In this document: positions 51,849-59,725 of the stretch, piece by piece
Layout of the letters: every line of letters starts with the position of its first letter
Position numbering within the stretch: position 1 is the stretch's first letter
NCBI RefSeq assembly: GCF_001612985.1
Contig: NZ_BDBM01000041.1
Coordinates: forward strand, 1 to 64,000
Reading direction: 5' to 3'
DNA: 64,000 nucleotides
Origin: Nocardia gamkensis NBRC 108242
GTDB lineage: Bacteria; Actinomycetota; Actinomycetes; Mycobacteriales; Mycobacteriaceae
Translations under genes and position numbers: made by a program
Notes under the pieces: generated by a model
What the model was told of the DNA's origin: nothing
Seen by the model: only the letters and a program-made list of their open reading frames with translations
Databases searched by the model: none

Positions 51849-51943
51849 GTTCGCGGCCCGTCTCGCGTCCGAGTGACCGAAGCGCATGCGACGAAGTCGC
51901 GAGTCTCGGTCGCTCGGACGCGAGACTCCCCAGGGCCGCGAAC
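51849..51943. repeat. Long imperfect inverted repeat
   Basis: Outer arms GTTCGCGGCCC (51849) and GGGCCGCGAAC (51933) are perfect. The inner arms TCTCGCGTCCGAGTGACCGA (51861) and its complement (51906) match 19 of 20. Together they make a cruciform or long hairpin of about 31 bp per arm with a central loop of about 25 nt. Confidence 0.8.
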
Positions 51944-51975
51944 ACGCAGCGCCGCAGGCGCTGCAAATCGAACAC

Positions 51976-52020
51976 AGCAGGCCAGCCGCCCACCGTCGTC
52001 CGGTGGGCGGCTGGTCTGCT
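51976..52020. terminator. Hairpin between convergent ABC1 kinase and whiB7
   Basis: A 19-bp stem with one mismatch (AGCAGGCCAGCCGCCCACC on the left) encloses a 7-nt loop and is followed by TTTCTCG. It lies 80 bp before the whiB7 stop and probably ends both transcripts. Confidence 0.75.
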
Positions 52021-52100
52021 TTCTCGTTCGTTGGCTCGGTCCGTGTCGGGACCGACGGAATCGAGCACATCGACCGGAGGGAGGGAAATCACTCCCCGGC

Positions 52101-52424
52101 TCATGCCGGGACCGCGACCTTGCGCGGACGACCGCGGGGACGCTTGCGGGCGATCACGACACCCTGGTCGAAGATCTCGCCGCCCCAAACACCCCACGGC
52201 TCACGACGATCCATGGCGGCGCTCAGGCAGCCCTTGCGGATCGGGCAGGTCGCGCACAGCGCCTTGGCCTGCTCCAACTGGACCGGGCTCTCGGCGAACC
52301 AGAGGTCCGGGTCTCCAGCACGGCAGGGCAGGACCTTGGTGATCTCCTTGGTCCGGGTAGTCGACGCCACGGTTCGGCATGTCACGTCAGTAGTGGCCTG
52401 CGGCCAACCCTGTGCGGTGAACAC
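52101..52424 (-). CDS. whiB7: WhiB7 transcriptional regulator
   Basis: The 107-residue Fe-S regulator has Cys34, Cys57, Cys60 and Cys66 for the cluster, the G-V-W-G-G turn at 78-82, and a C-terminal AT-hook RPRGRPRK (95-102). It binds sigma-A and activates intrinsic antibiotic-resistance genes. GAAGGAG sits just upstream of the GTG at 52424, which decides the start; the open frame continues 29 codons further. The long leader with an upstream ORF and hairpin matches the ribosome-sensing attenuation known for whiB7. Confidence 0.93.
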   Translation of the reverse strand: MFTAQGWPQATTDVTCRTVASTTRTKEITKVLPCRAGDPDLWFAESPVQLEQAKALCATCPIRKGCLSAAMDRREPWGVWGGEIFDQGVVIARKRPRGRPRKVAVPA

Positions 52425-52503
52425 GTCGTTCTCCTTCAGCTCGTTGCAGCGGTTCGTTTGTTGTGGCGAAACCGGTGCCGGTCGGCTGAAGGGCCGGAGA
52501 ATA

Positions 52504-52540
52504 CTGGCCACGGTTTCGCTGTCGGGCGATCCGTGGCCAG
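52504..52540 (-). promoter_or_regulatory. Leader hairpin before whiB7 (candidate attenuator)
   Basis: A perfect 10-bp stem CTGGCCACGG/CCGTGGCCAG encloses 17 nt and ends 79 nt before the whiB7 start, after the stop of the upstream ORF. It may be the conditional terminator, or the anti-terminator partner of other stems such as GCCGGCT/AGCCGGC near 52640-52660. Confidence 0.5.
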
Positions 52541-52559
52541 GAGGTCGGGGAGGAGTTCC

Positions 52560-52898
52560 CTACCTAGGTCGACATCTGTGTCGAGTCCTGAACACGATCG
52601 CTGGGTGTGCGGTGCGGAGGCGTGCTGCCCGCGGATCCGCCGGCTCGAAGCCGGCTTCAGCCGCGAAGACACCGACTGCTGCCTCGGCAGCCGCCGGGTG
52701 CCAGCCCGCGCTGGGCTTGCCCTGGATCTCGGTACGGATAGACGTATGCATCGCAACGGAATTCACTTGCTTGCACGACGTGCCGAACGCACCGATTCCG
52801 GACACACCGATCCCCTGCAAGGCGAGGATCCCCCGGGAGGCCGCCATGGGCGCATAGACCGCAACGCCACTGGCGCCGAGGTTCATGATGTTGTCCAC
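52560..52898 (-). CDS. Upstream ORF in the whiB7 leader (112 codons)
   Basis: A GTG with AGGAGGGAGG upstream opens a frame of 112 codons whose product begins MDNIMNLGASGVAVYAPMAA and ends in an Arg-rich stretch. It fills most of the leader and stops about 135 nt before whiB7. In other actinobacteria a leader peptide here senses slowed ribosomes; this one is longer than those I recall. Only the first 45 codons look protein-like. Confidence 0.5.
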   Translation of the reverse strand: MDNIMNLGASGVAVYAPMAASRGILALQGIGVSGIGAFGTSCKQVNSVAMHTSIRTEIQGKPSAGWHPAAAEAAVGVFAAEAGFEPADPRAARLRTAHPAIVFRTRHRCRPR

Positions 52899-52971
52899 TG
52901 CTCCGCCTCCCTCCTGTACTCGTTGTGTCGCTAACTGTGCGCGCCGAGATGCCCTCCCGGTGCGTAAAAAC

Positions 52972-53009
52972 ACCATAGGCAAGATCTTCGAGCGCGACAA
53001 CCTATTTTC
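52972..53009 (-). promoter_or_regulatory. WhiB7-type autoregulated promoter
   Basis: TTGTCG (-35, 53000-52995) and TATGGT (-10, 52977-52972) are separated by 17 bp. An AT-rich stretch (GAAAATA, 53009-53003) lies directly upstream of the -35, the signature contacted by the WhiB7 AT-hook. The box overlaps the uvrD2 stop codon. Transcription from here would give a leader of about 540 nt. Confidence 0.65.
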
Positions 53010-55156
53010 TACCTGCGGTTTTGTGATATGGATCGAAGCCGGGACGCGACGATCGCGAGCACGTCGGCCCCGAACTGGTCGATCTTCTTCGCACCGATGC
53101 CCGCGATCGCGGCCAGCGCGGCGTCGTCGGCGGGCAGTTGTTCGGCGATCGCGGTGAGTGTGGTGTCGGTGAATACGACGAATTCGCGGACCCGCAGCGC
53201 CTCCGCCTTCTCCGCACGCCAGTCCCGCAGTGCCGCAAGCAATTCCGCGTCCAGTTCGGCCGGGCAGCGACGGCAGCGGCCGAGCATGGTGGCGTAGGTG
53301 CCGATCAACGGTTTCGCGCAGACCCGGCAGGTCGGGCGGACGCCGCTCGACGCCGACGGCGGGGCCGCGATACGCGAGGCGGGCGAATCGTCGGGGACGA
53401 GGCCGTTGAGGAATCGCGAACGCCGCCTGGAGCGCCTACCGCCCTCGTTCCTGGCCAGCGCCCAGGACAGCCGCAGATGTTCGCGCGCCCTGGTGACGCC
53501 GACGTAGAGCAGCCGCCGCTCCTCCTCGAGCGCCGCCTCGTCGGCGACCGAGCCGTCGTCGGCGAGGACGTGCGCGATCGGCATGGTGCCGTCGGACAAG
53601 CCGACGAGGAACACGGCATCCCACTCCAGGCCCTTGGCGGCGTGCAAGGAGGCCAGCGTTACCCCCTGCACCGTGGGTGGGTGCCTGGCCTCGGCGCGGG
53701 TCGCGAGTTCGCGCAGCAGGCCGGTCAGGTCGAGCCGCTCGTCGTGGCCGATCAGTTCCTCGGTAAGGCGCACCAAGGCGATCAGCGAGGACCAGCGTTC
53801 CCGAGCCTGCGCGCCCGCGGGCTCGGTGGCGGTGAGCCCGAGCGGGGCGAGCACCGCGCGCACCAGCGAGACCAGCGCATTGCCACTGCGCGCCTGGTCG
53901 GGCAGATCCTCGCGCGCCGCGGCCTGCCGCAGCGCCTGCACGGCCTGCCTGACCTCCGCCCGCGCGAAGAACCCCTCGCCGCCGCGCACCTGGTAGGGAA
54001 TTCCGCGCTCGGTGAGCGCCTGCTCGTAGCTCTCGGACTGGGCGTTGATCCGGTAGAGCACGGCGATCTCGGCGGCCGGTGTGCCCGCCTCGATCAGCCT
54101 GCCGATCGCCGCCGCCACCGCCGCGGCCTCCGCGGGCGCGTCGTCGTATTCGGCGAACACCGGCTCGGGTCCGTCGGCGCGCTGGCCGATCAATTGCAGC
54201 CTGGTGCCCGCGATGCGCCCGCGCGCCGAGCCGATCACCCGATTGGCCAGCGACACCACCTGCGGAGTCGAGCGATAGTCGCGTTCCAGGCGGACGACGG
54301 TGGCATCGGGAAAGCGACGGGAGAAGTCCAGTAGGTAGCTCGGCGTGGCGCCGGTGAACGAATAGATCGTCTGGTTCGCGTCCCCGACGACGGTCAGGTC
54401 GTCGCGGTCGCCGAGCCACGCGTCGAGCACGCGCTGTTGCAACGGCGTGACGTCCTGGTACTCGTCCACCACGAAGCTGCGGTAGCGGCCGCGGAATTCG
54501 TCGGCCACCGCCGGATAGTCCTCCAGCGCCGCCGCCGTGTGCAGCAGCAGGTCGTCGAAGTCCAGCAGCAGGCCGTCCGGCGTCGCCTTGAGTTTCTCGT
54601 AACCCGCGTAGACATCGGCGACCCGCAGCGCATCGTAGGGCGTCTCGCGCCGCTGTTTCGCGACCGCCGCCACGTAATCCTCCGGCGCGATGAGCGAGCC
54701 CTTCGCCCACTCGATTTCGCTCAGCAGGTCGCGGACGCTGTCGGTGGCCGTGGAGAGCCCGGCTCGCTGCGCCGCCTGCGCGACGATCGGGAACTTGGCA
54801 TCGATCAGTCGCCACGGCACGTCACCGACGATCTGCGGCCAGAAATACTTCAGCTGCCGCAACGCCGCCGCGTGGAACGTGCGCGCCTGCACCTGGCTCG
54901 CTTCGCCGCCGAGGCCGAGCGCGCGCAGCCGGGTGCGCAACTCCCCCGCCGCCCGCGCGGTGAACGTGACCGCGAGCACCTGATCGGCCTTGACATGGCC
55001 CTGCGCGATCAGATGCGCGATGCGATAGGTGATGGTCCTGGTCTTGCCGGTCCCCGCGCCCGCGAGCACGCACACCGGGCCGCGCGGCGCGCGCACGGCG
55101 GCGGCCTGCTCGGGATCGAGGTCTGCGAGGTCGAGAGCGGGCACGCGGTCCATCAT
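53009..55156 (-). CDS. uvrD2: UvrD2-type ATP-dependent DNA helicase
   Basis: The 715-residue superfamily 1 helicase has Walker A AGAGTGKT, motif II VVDEYQDV, motif III GDANQTIYSFTGA, motif IV LERDYRST, motif V LHAAKGLEWDAVF and motif VI VTRAREHL. After the helicase come a tetracysteine element (CRVC...CRRC) and a C-terminal HRDC domain (AEKAEALRVREFVVFTD), the layout of mycobacterial UvrD2 (Rv3198c). ATG 55156 follows GGTGGG; a GTG six codons upstream is possible. It unwinds DNA 3' to 5'. Confidence 0.92.
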   Translation of the reverse strand: MMDRVPALDLADLDPEQAAAVRAPRGPVCVLAGAGTGKTRTITYRIAHLIAQGHVKADQVLAVTFTARAAGELRTRLRALGLGGEASQVQARTFHAAALRQLKYFWPQIVGDVPWRLIDAKFPIVAQAAQRAGLSTATDSVRDLLSEIEWAKGSLIAPEDYVAAVAKQRRETPYDALRVADVYAGYEKLKATPDGLLLDFDDLLLHTAAALEDYPAVADEFRGRYRSFVVDEYQDVTPLQQRVLDAWLGDRDDLTVVGDANQTIYSFTGATPSYLLDFSRRFPDATVVRLERDYRSTPQVVSLANRVIGSARGRIAGTRLQLIGQRADGPEPVFAEYDDAPAEAAAVAAAIGRLIEAGTPAAEIAVLYRINAQSESYEQALTERGIPYQVRGGEGFFARAEVRQAVQALRQAAAREDLPDQARSGNALVSLVRAVLAPLGLTATEPAGAQARERWSSLIALVRLTEELIGHDERLDLTGLLRELATRAEARHPPTVQGVTLASLHAAKGLEWDAVFLVGLSDGTMPIAHVLADDGSVADEAALEEERRLLYVGVTRAREHLRLSWALARNEGGRRSRRRSRFLNGLVPDDSPASRIAAPPSASSGVRPTCRVCAKPLIGTYATMLGRCRRCPAELDAELLAALRDWRAEKAEALRVREFVVFTDTTLTAIAEQLPADDAALAAIAGIGAKKIDQFGADVLAIVASRLRSISQNRR

Positions 55157-55174
55157 GACAGCGCCCACCGACAC

Positions 55175-55487
55175 CCACCGTGCGGGCGTCGACCCGAGCC
55201 TGCGCCGACGTCATCACGGACAACCGCAGCGACGCGGCCCGACCGCTGTCGACGTCATCCGACACATCCTGATGTCGGCGACGCAGCTGAGAACCGCGAC
55301 CCATCGACATCACCGACACATCGAACTCGGCCCTCCACATCACTGCCGACGTGCCGGGTTTCGAGGCGAGTGCGGCGCCGTGTTCCACGCACCTGCGCGG
55401 AAGGTCCAGGGGATGCCGCTTGTCCACACGCGTGGTAACCCCACGATTCGCAGACGGGCGCAGAGCGGGTGGACAGCCTCCCACCTA
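55175..55487. other. Intergenic region with short direct repeats
   Basis: The 313 bp lie upstream of uvrD2. Related segments GACGTCATCACGGACA (55209) and GACGTCATCCGACACA (55251) recur about 43 bp apart, with further CATC-CGACA-like words to 55320. No gene or clear LexA box was seen. Confidence 0.4.
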
Positions 55488-55952
55488 TCAGCGGTCGCGC
55501 AATAGCTGTAAGGACCGGAGAAAAGCGCCGCCCGATGCACCGAGCGGGGCGAAGTACTCCTCGTCGCACGCCTCGACCGCGACGATGGCCCGGTTGACCA
55601 GTGCCACCCCGGCTTCGGTGGCGACCAGGGCCTTCGCCCGGCGATCGCTCGGGTGGTCGCGGCGTTCCAGCAGGCCCTTCTGCGCCAGCGTGCGCACCAC
55701 CTGGGAGGTCATCATCGGGTCGGTCGCGGCGTATTCGGCCAGGTCACGCTGTCGAACCGGGTCCGCGCGACCGGCGGCGAGGTAGGTCAGCGAGGCGAGC
55801 AGCACGAACTGCACATGGGTCAGATCGAACGGGGCGAGTGCCGCCCGCTGCGCGGCCTGCCAGCGATTGGTCACCTGCCACAGCAGCAGGCCGTGGCTTT
55901 CCTCGGCCGTGCGGAATCTGGAGCGCAGCCTGCCATCCTCCGCCTCGTGCAT
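55488..55952 (-). CDS. MarR-family transcriptional regulator
   Basis: The 154-residue winged-helix protein contains FDLTHVQFVLLASLTYL, RDLAEYAATDPMMTSQVVRTLAQKGLLERRDHPSDRRAKALVAT (recognition helix and wing) and a C-terminal dimer helix. GAGGGAGGCCG precedes the ATG. It follows the EVE-domain gene by 9 bp on the same strand. It may bind the palindrome at 56972, at the head of the gene group. Confidence 0.88.
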   Translation of the reverse strand: MHEAEDGRLRSRFRTAEESHGLLLWQVTNRWQAAQRAALAPFDLTHVQFVLLASLTYLAAGRADPVRQRDLAEYAATDPMMTSQVVRTLAQKGLLERRDHPSDRRAKALVATEAGVALVNRAIVAVEACDEEYFAPLGASGGAFLRSLQLLRDR

Positions 55953-55961
55953 CGGCCTCCC

Positions 55962-56441
55962 TCACTCCTCGGTCATCGCCCGCGCGATCAGCGCGTAGTC
56001 GTGCGGGCTGAGTTCTATCAGGCCGCGGCGCAGGACCATCCCCCAGTTCGGCACGCTGGTGAATTCCAGATCGGCGCGCAACTCCTCGATCGGGGTCTCC
56101 CGCGCCCCGGCTCGGTAGCTGACCGAACGGCGCCACGGCTGGAAGCAGCCGCCGTCCTGGGGGTCGGCCTGCCAGGCCGGGCGGTCGTCGATGGTGCCGA
56201 TCGCGGTGAACGAACGCACCGGCGCTCCGGTGCGCATGCCCTCGCGCGGCGAGTAGTAGATCAGCCCGTCGCCCGGCCGCATGCGTTCCACCGCCGTGCG
56301 CTTGCCGTGGTTGGCCTGCGCTATGCCGATTTCGACACCGCGCCGGACGTGTTCCCGGGACACGACCGCCAGCCAATATCTGGTGGACGACCCGGTGACC
56401 GTTCCGCGGTCGACGCCACTCCTCGATGACTGGGCACTCAT
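55962..56441 (-). CDS. EVE-domain protein
   Basis: The 159-residue protein has an EVE fold signature: YWLAVVSREHVRRGVEIGIAQANHGK, MRPGDGLIYYSPREGM, FTAIGTIDDRPAW and the later DLEFTSVPNWG. EVE domains relate to YTH and PUA and recognise modified bases in DNA or RNA, and they occur alone or fused to restriction enzymes. GGAAGGAGCACCGAC precedes the ATG. It is clustered with MarR, and no nuclease gene is nearby. Confidence 0.82.
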   Translation of the reverse strand: MSAQSSRSGVDRGTVTGSSTRYWLAVVSREHVRRGVEIGIAQANHGKRTAVERMRPGDGLIYYSPREGMRTGAPVRSFTAIGTIDDRPAWQADPQDGGCFQPWRRSVSYRAGARETPIEELRADLEFTSVPNWGMVLRRGLIELSPHDYALIARAMTEE

Positions 56442-56548
56442 GTCGGTGCTCCTTCCGTGCGTGTGGATCTCGGTGGGTACTTCGGCCGACGCTCGCTCAC
56501 CACGACAGATCCGCCCGGGCGGCGGGCGTCCGCCGAGGGTGCGGCCGC

Positions 56549-56971
56549 TCACGCCGCGATCCCCTCCGCGACGGCGACCAGCGCGTCCAAGTCGGGCTGC
56601 ACGGATCTCGCCAGCCCCGCGCCGAGGATCTTCGTCCACAGCAGCCGCAGCGGTCCGTCGATCGAGACCGTCACCGTGATCGTGGTGCGGCCGTCGACGG
56701 CGGCGACTTCATGGGCGAAGGTGAGCCGCGCACCCGGCAACTTCGACACATCGACGAACTCGCGGTCGGTCAGGCGCTCGATCACGAACCGGACCTTCGG
56801 ACCGCCTTTCGGTCGCAACGTCCCGGTCGAGCCCTCGGCGAACGGTCCGTCCAGCCGAGCCCACTCGGTGTCGGTGTTCCATTCCGGCCAGGTCGCCATG
56901 TCGGCCCAGCGGGCGAAGAAGGCGGTGGGCGGGGCACTCGAGCAGGCGTGCGCGGTGGCGATGAGCGTCAT
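56549..56971 (-). CDS. SRPBCC (START/polyketide-cyclase-like) protein
   Basis: The 140-residue protein contains ACSSAPPTAFFARWADMATWPEWNTDTEW at its N-terminus, with later FVIERLTDREFVDVSKLPGARLTF and TVSIDGPLRLLWTKILG. This fold binds hydrophobic ligands in a deep pocket. The ATG abuts a perfect 28-bp palindrome, so transcription is probably leaderless or nearly so and tightly controlled. It is first in a gene group with EVE and MarR. Confidence 0.82.
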   Translation of the reverse strand: MTLIATAHACSSAPPTAFFARWADMATWPEWNTDTEWARLDGPFAEGSTGTLRPKGGPKVRFVIERLTDREFVDVSKLPGARLTFAHEVAAVDGRTTITVTVSIDGPLRLLWTKILGAGLARSVQPDLDALVAVAEGIAA

Positions 56972-56999
56972 GCATTTAGTATGCGCGCATACTAAATGC
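56972..56999. promoter_or_regulatory. Perfect 28-bp palindrome overlapping the SRPBCC promoter
   Basis: The arm GCATTTAGTATGCG meets its exact complement with no spacer, directly beside the SRPBCC start codon. Read toward the gene, CATACT within it could be the -10 element of a leaderless promoter, so a bound protein would block initiation. The MarR protein two genes downstream is a candidate ligand-responsive repressor. Confidence 0.7.
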
Positions 57000-57061
57000 G
57001 GCACAAGGCGAGAAGAAGTTCGAGTTGGAACAGCGGGCAGCCGTCCGGCGTTGCAGTGTCC

Positions 57062-57319
57062 GTGACTGACGCGAACCCCACTCTGACGATGTACTCGACC
57101 ACCTGGTGCGGCTACTGCCGCAGGCTCAAGAAGCAGCTGGAGGAGGCGGGCATCACCTACGTCGAGATCGACATCGAGCAAGATCCTGCGTCGGCAGAGT
57201 TCGTCGGCAGCGTGAACGGGGGCAACCACGTGGTGCCCACCGTGAAGTTCGCCGACGGCTCCACCGCGACGAACCCGTCGCTGGCCGCCGTCAAGCAGGT
57301 CCTCGCCGGTCTGTCCTGA
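57062..57319 (+). CDS. mrx1: Mycoredoxin (glutaredoxin-like)
   Basis: The protein of about 85 residues has the redox site C-G-Y-C in STTWCGYCRRLKKQL, the cis-Pro in HVVPTVKFADGS, and the FVGSVNGGN stretch of Mrx1. It reduces mycothiol mixed disulfides. GTG 57062 gives the length nearest to Rv3198A; a GTG two codons upstream is equally possible and no strong ribosome site is visible. It lies between uvrD2-side genes and nudC as in mycobacteria. Confidence 0.88.
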   Translation: MTDANPTLTMYSTTWCGYCRRLKKQLEEAGITYVEIDIEQDPASAEFVGSVNGGNHVVPTVKFADGSTATNPSLAAVKQVLAGLS

Positions 57320-57360
57320 TCCGCCGCCACGCGCGGGTCGCATCGGCCCGCGCGGGTGCG

Positions 57361-58266
57361 TCAGTCGATCGCGGCCCAGGATTCGACTATGGTGCGCGCG
57401 ATCGAGATCGAGCCGGGCAGCAGCAGCCGGGTACCTTCGTCCCGCTGCGACCAGTCGCCCACCGCCAGAGCTTCCCGCACCTGCGCGCGGGTGAACCAGT
57501 CGGCTTCGGCGATTTCGCCATCGGAGAAGACCAGCGGCTGCGCGGGATCGGCGACCGCGGCGAAGCCGAGCATCAGTGAGCGCGGAAACGGCCACGGCTG
57601 GCTGCCCAGGTAGCTGATCTCGCGCACGTCGAGACCGACTTCCTCCCGCATCTCGCGCTCCACGCAGCGTTCCAGCGACTCACCCGCCTCGACGAACCCC
57701 GCCAGCAGCGAGAACAGCGATTTCGGCCAGCTGCTCTGGCGCGCCAGCAGCACCCGGTCGCCGCCGTCGTGAATCAGGCAGATCACCGCCGGATCGATCC
57801 GCGGGAACTCCTCGTAACCGCTCTCGGTGACGCGCGACCATCCGGCCTTCGACGACATGGTCACCGTGCCGTCCGCGCCGTGGAACCCGGCCTTGTCGTG
57901 CCAGTTCAGCAGCGCGATCGCGGTGGACAGCAGCCCGGCGGTGCGGTCGTCGACGGTGCCGCCGGCCAGCGCGCGCAGATCGGTCAGCGTGCCCTCCAGT
58001 TCCGGATCGCGCACGGCCCACAGATGAATGCCGTCTTCGACGCCGAGGAACACCGCGGCCGGACTGGGTTCGGCGGACAACTCGAGGGCCGCGTCGAGGA
58101 CCAGAACGTTCCCCTCGAAGCGCACCTGCCCGCGACGGTTGACCCGCAGCAGCTTGGCGGTGGCCCAGCCCTCCTTCAGAGCCTGGGCATCACCTCGGAT
58201 CTGCTCGGCACGATCGATGACGGTACGGGAGAGCAAGGGAACACCATTGAGCTGAAATGCCGGCAC
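57361..58266 (-). CDS. nudC: NADH pyrophosphatase NudC
   Basis: The 301-residue Nudix hydrolase cleaves NADH and NAD-capped RNA. The Nudix box reads GFVEAGESLERCVEREMREEVGL, followed by the NADH-specificity motif SQPWPFPRS. The zinc-ribbon region (FHGADGTVTMSSKAGWSRV) has lost all cysteines, as also seen in mycobacterial homologues. It lies convergent to mrx1, 41 bp between stops. Confidence 0.92.
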   Translation of the reverse strand: MPAFQLNGVPLLSRTVIDRAEQIRGDAQALKEGWATAKLLRVNRRGQVRFEGNVLVLDAALELSAEPSPAAVFLGVEDGIHLWAVRDPELEGTLTDLRALAGGTVDDRTAGLLSTAIALLNWHDKAGFHGADGTVTMSSKAGWSRVTESGYEEFPRIDPAVICLIHDGGDRVLLARQSSWPKSLFSLLAGFVEAGESLERCVEREMREEVGLDVREISYLGSQPWPFPRSLMLGFAAVADPAQPLVFSDGEIAEADWFTRAQVREALAVGDWSQRDEGTRLLLPGSISIARTIVESWAAID

Positions 58267-58311
58267 GGTTCGAGACTATCGCGCCCGAGCTACCACCCGG
58301 CCCCGCCGGGG

Positions 58312-59376
58312 TCACTTGCCCGCCCGGCGGATGTACAGGAGTTTGTCGCCCGCCTCGACCGCGTCCACTTCCGGCTCACCTACCCGGTACAGCACCCCGT
58401 TGCGCACCACGCCGAGGACGATATCGCTGAGATGCCGTGGCGAACCGCCGATCTCGGACGACTCCACCTCACGCTCCGCGACGGCGAAGCCCTCCTCCGG
58501 AGTGAGCAGATCTTCCATCATCTCCACGACGGTCGGGGTGGTCGTCGCGATACCGAGCAACCGGCCCGCGGTCTCCGAGGACACCACCACCGAGTTCGCG
58601 CCGGACTGCCGCACCAGATGGGTGTTCTCCGCCTCCCGGATCGACACCACGATCTTGGCGGCCTTGTTCAGCTCCCGCGCGGTCAGAGTGACCAGCACGG
58701 CCGTGTCGTCCCGATTGGTGGCGACCACCACCGACTCGGCGTTCTGCGCACCGGCCAGCCGCAGCACGTCTGACTGGGTGGCCGAGCCGTGCACGGTGAC
58801 CAGCCCGGCGTTCGCGGCCGCCTCCAAAGCGATGACGTCGGTGTCGACCACGACGATGTCGGCGGGCTGCACCCCGTCACCGAGCATGGCGTCGATCGCG
58901 GTCCTCCCCTTGGTGCCGTATCCGACGACCACGGTGTGATTGCGCACGGTGTGCCTCCATCGCTGAATCTTGAAAGCCTGCCGGGAACGTTCGGTCAGCA
59001 CGCTGAGTGTGGTTCCGACCAGGACGATCAGGAACAGGATGCGCAGCGGCGTGATGATGATGATGTTCGCCAGCCGCGCCTCGGGCGTCACCGGGTGGAT
59101 ATCGCCGTATCCGGTGGTCGACAGTGACACCGTCGCGTAGTAGAACGCGTCCAGGAACGACAGTTCGTTGGCCGAGTTGTCGTGGTAGCCGTCGCGCCCG
59201 ATGTACACCACCAGCGCGGCCAGGAAGAGCAGCCCGGTCGCGAACAGCACCCGCCTGGTCAGCGAAATCCACGGACTGGTCTGCACTTCCGGGATGCGCA
59301 ACACGCCGACCAAGGCGAAATCCGGGCGGCTGGCCAATCCCAGTCCGCGCGCTCGCTCACCGAACACCGGACACAC
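58312..59376 (-). CDS. Two-helix potassium channel with RCK domain (Rv3200c-like)
   Basis: The 354-residue protein has two transmembrane helices (about 42-62 and 108-127) around a pore loop with the K+ selectivity filter T-T-G-Y-G-D in SLSTTGYGDIHP, then a cytosolic RCK/TrkA-N domain (VVVGYGTKGRTAIDAML) and a TrkA-C-like end. It probably gates K+ flow in response to nucleotides or cations. The GTG at 59376 starts the frame. It is downstream-oriented to nudC. Confidence 0.9.
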   Translation of the reverse strand: MCPVFGERARGLGLASRPDFALVGVLRIPEVQTSPWISLTRRVLFATGLLFLAALVVYIGRDGYHDNSANELSFLDAFYYATVSLSTTGYGDIHPVTPEARLANIIIITPLRILFLIVLVGTTLSVLTERSRQAFKIQRWRHTVRNHTVVVGYGTKGRTAIDAMLGDGVQPADIVVVDTDVIALEAAANAGLVTVHGSATQSDVLRLAGAQNAESVVVATNRDDTAVLVTLTARELNKAAKIVVSIREAENTHLVRQSGANSVVVSSETAGRLLGIATTTPTVVEMMEDLLTPEEGFAVAEREVESSEIGGSPRHLSDIVLGVVRNGVLYRVGEPEVDAVEAGDKLLYIRRAGK

Positions 59377-59458
59377 CCGTCATCTCGTCGCCAGCGTCGG
59401 TCATCCCCGGTATTCCTCGTCCCTCCGGCACAGCAGGGGAGCCTACTGTGTTTGTTCG

Positions 59459-59477
59459 GCCGCGACTTCGTCGCGGC
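59459..59477. terminator. Short hairpin upstream of the K+ channel gene
   Basis: GCCGCGAC-TTC-GTCGCGGC, 8-bp perfect stem with 3-nt loop, lies between the end of the AdnB gene and the channel gene on the minus strand. It could be a terminator for the minus-strand helicase transcript. Confidence 0.5.
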
Positions 59478-59557
59478 GTGTTCGGTCTCGCTTCGCTCGA
59501 AACCGGGAGTCGAGGTGTGCGGGGCACGTTGACATTCGAACTCCGGATTTGGTGTGC

Positions 59558-59725
59558 GTGGCTCAGATGTTGTCCATCCGGGCCAACGTGCAGTTCACCG
59601 CGGACATGCTGGCCGGCGAGAAGGCTCCGCGGCTGGTCGAGATCGGCTCGGCGCTGCGGCTGCCGTTGCAGGTTCCGCTCATCACTCAGGCGCTGGCGGT
59701 GAGCCGGCGGGCGCGACGTTCCTGA
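59558..59725 (+). CDS. Possible small ORF antisense to the adnB 3' end
   Basis: A 55-codon frame from GTG contains ANVQFTADMLAGEKAPRLVE and ALRLPLQVPLITQALAVS, with normal local codon use, but no ribosome site, and it overlaps the adnB stop by 44 bp. It may be a remnant of a longer gene. I do not recognise it. Confidence 0.25.
   Translation: MAQMLSIRANVQFTADMLAGEKAPRLVEIGSALRLPLQVPLITQALAVSRRARRS

Noticed and set aside
55175..55260. Possible DNA-damage promoter (TTGTCnGTG type) before uvrD2.
   Set aside because: TTGTCCGTG occurs, but no matching -10 is found at the required distance.
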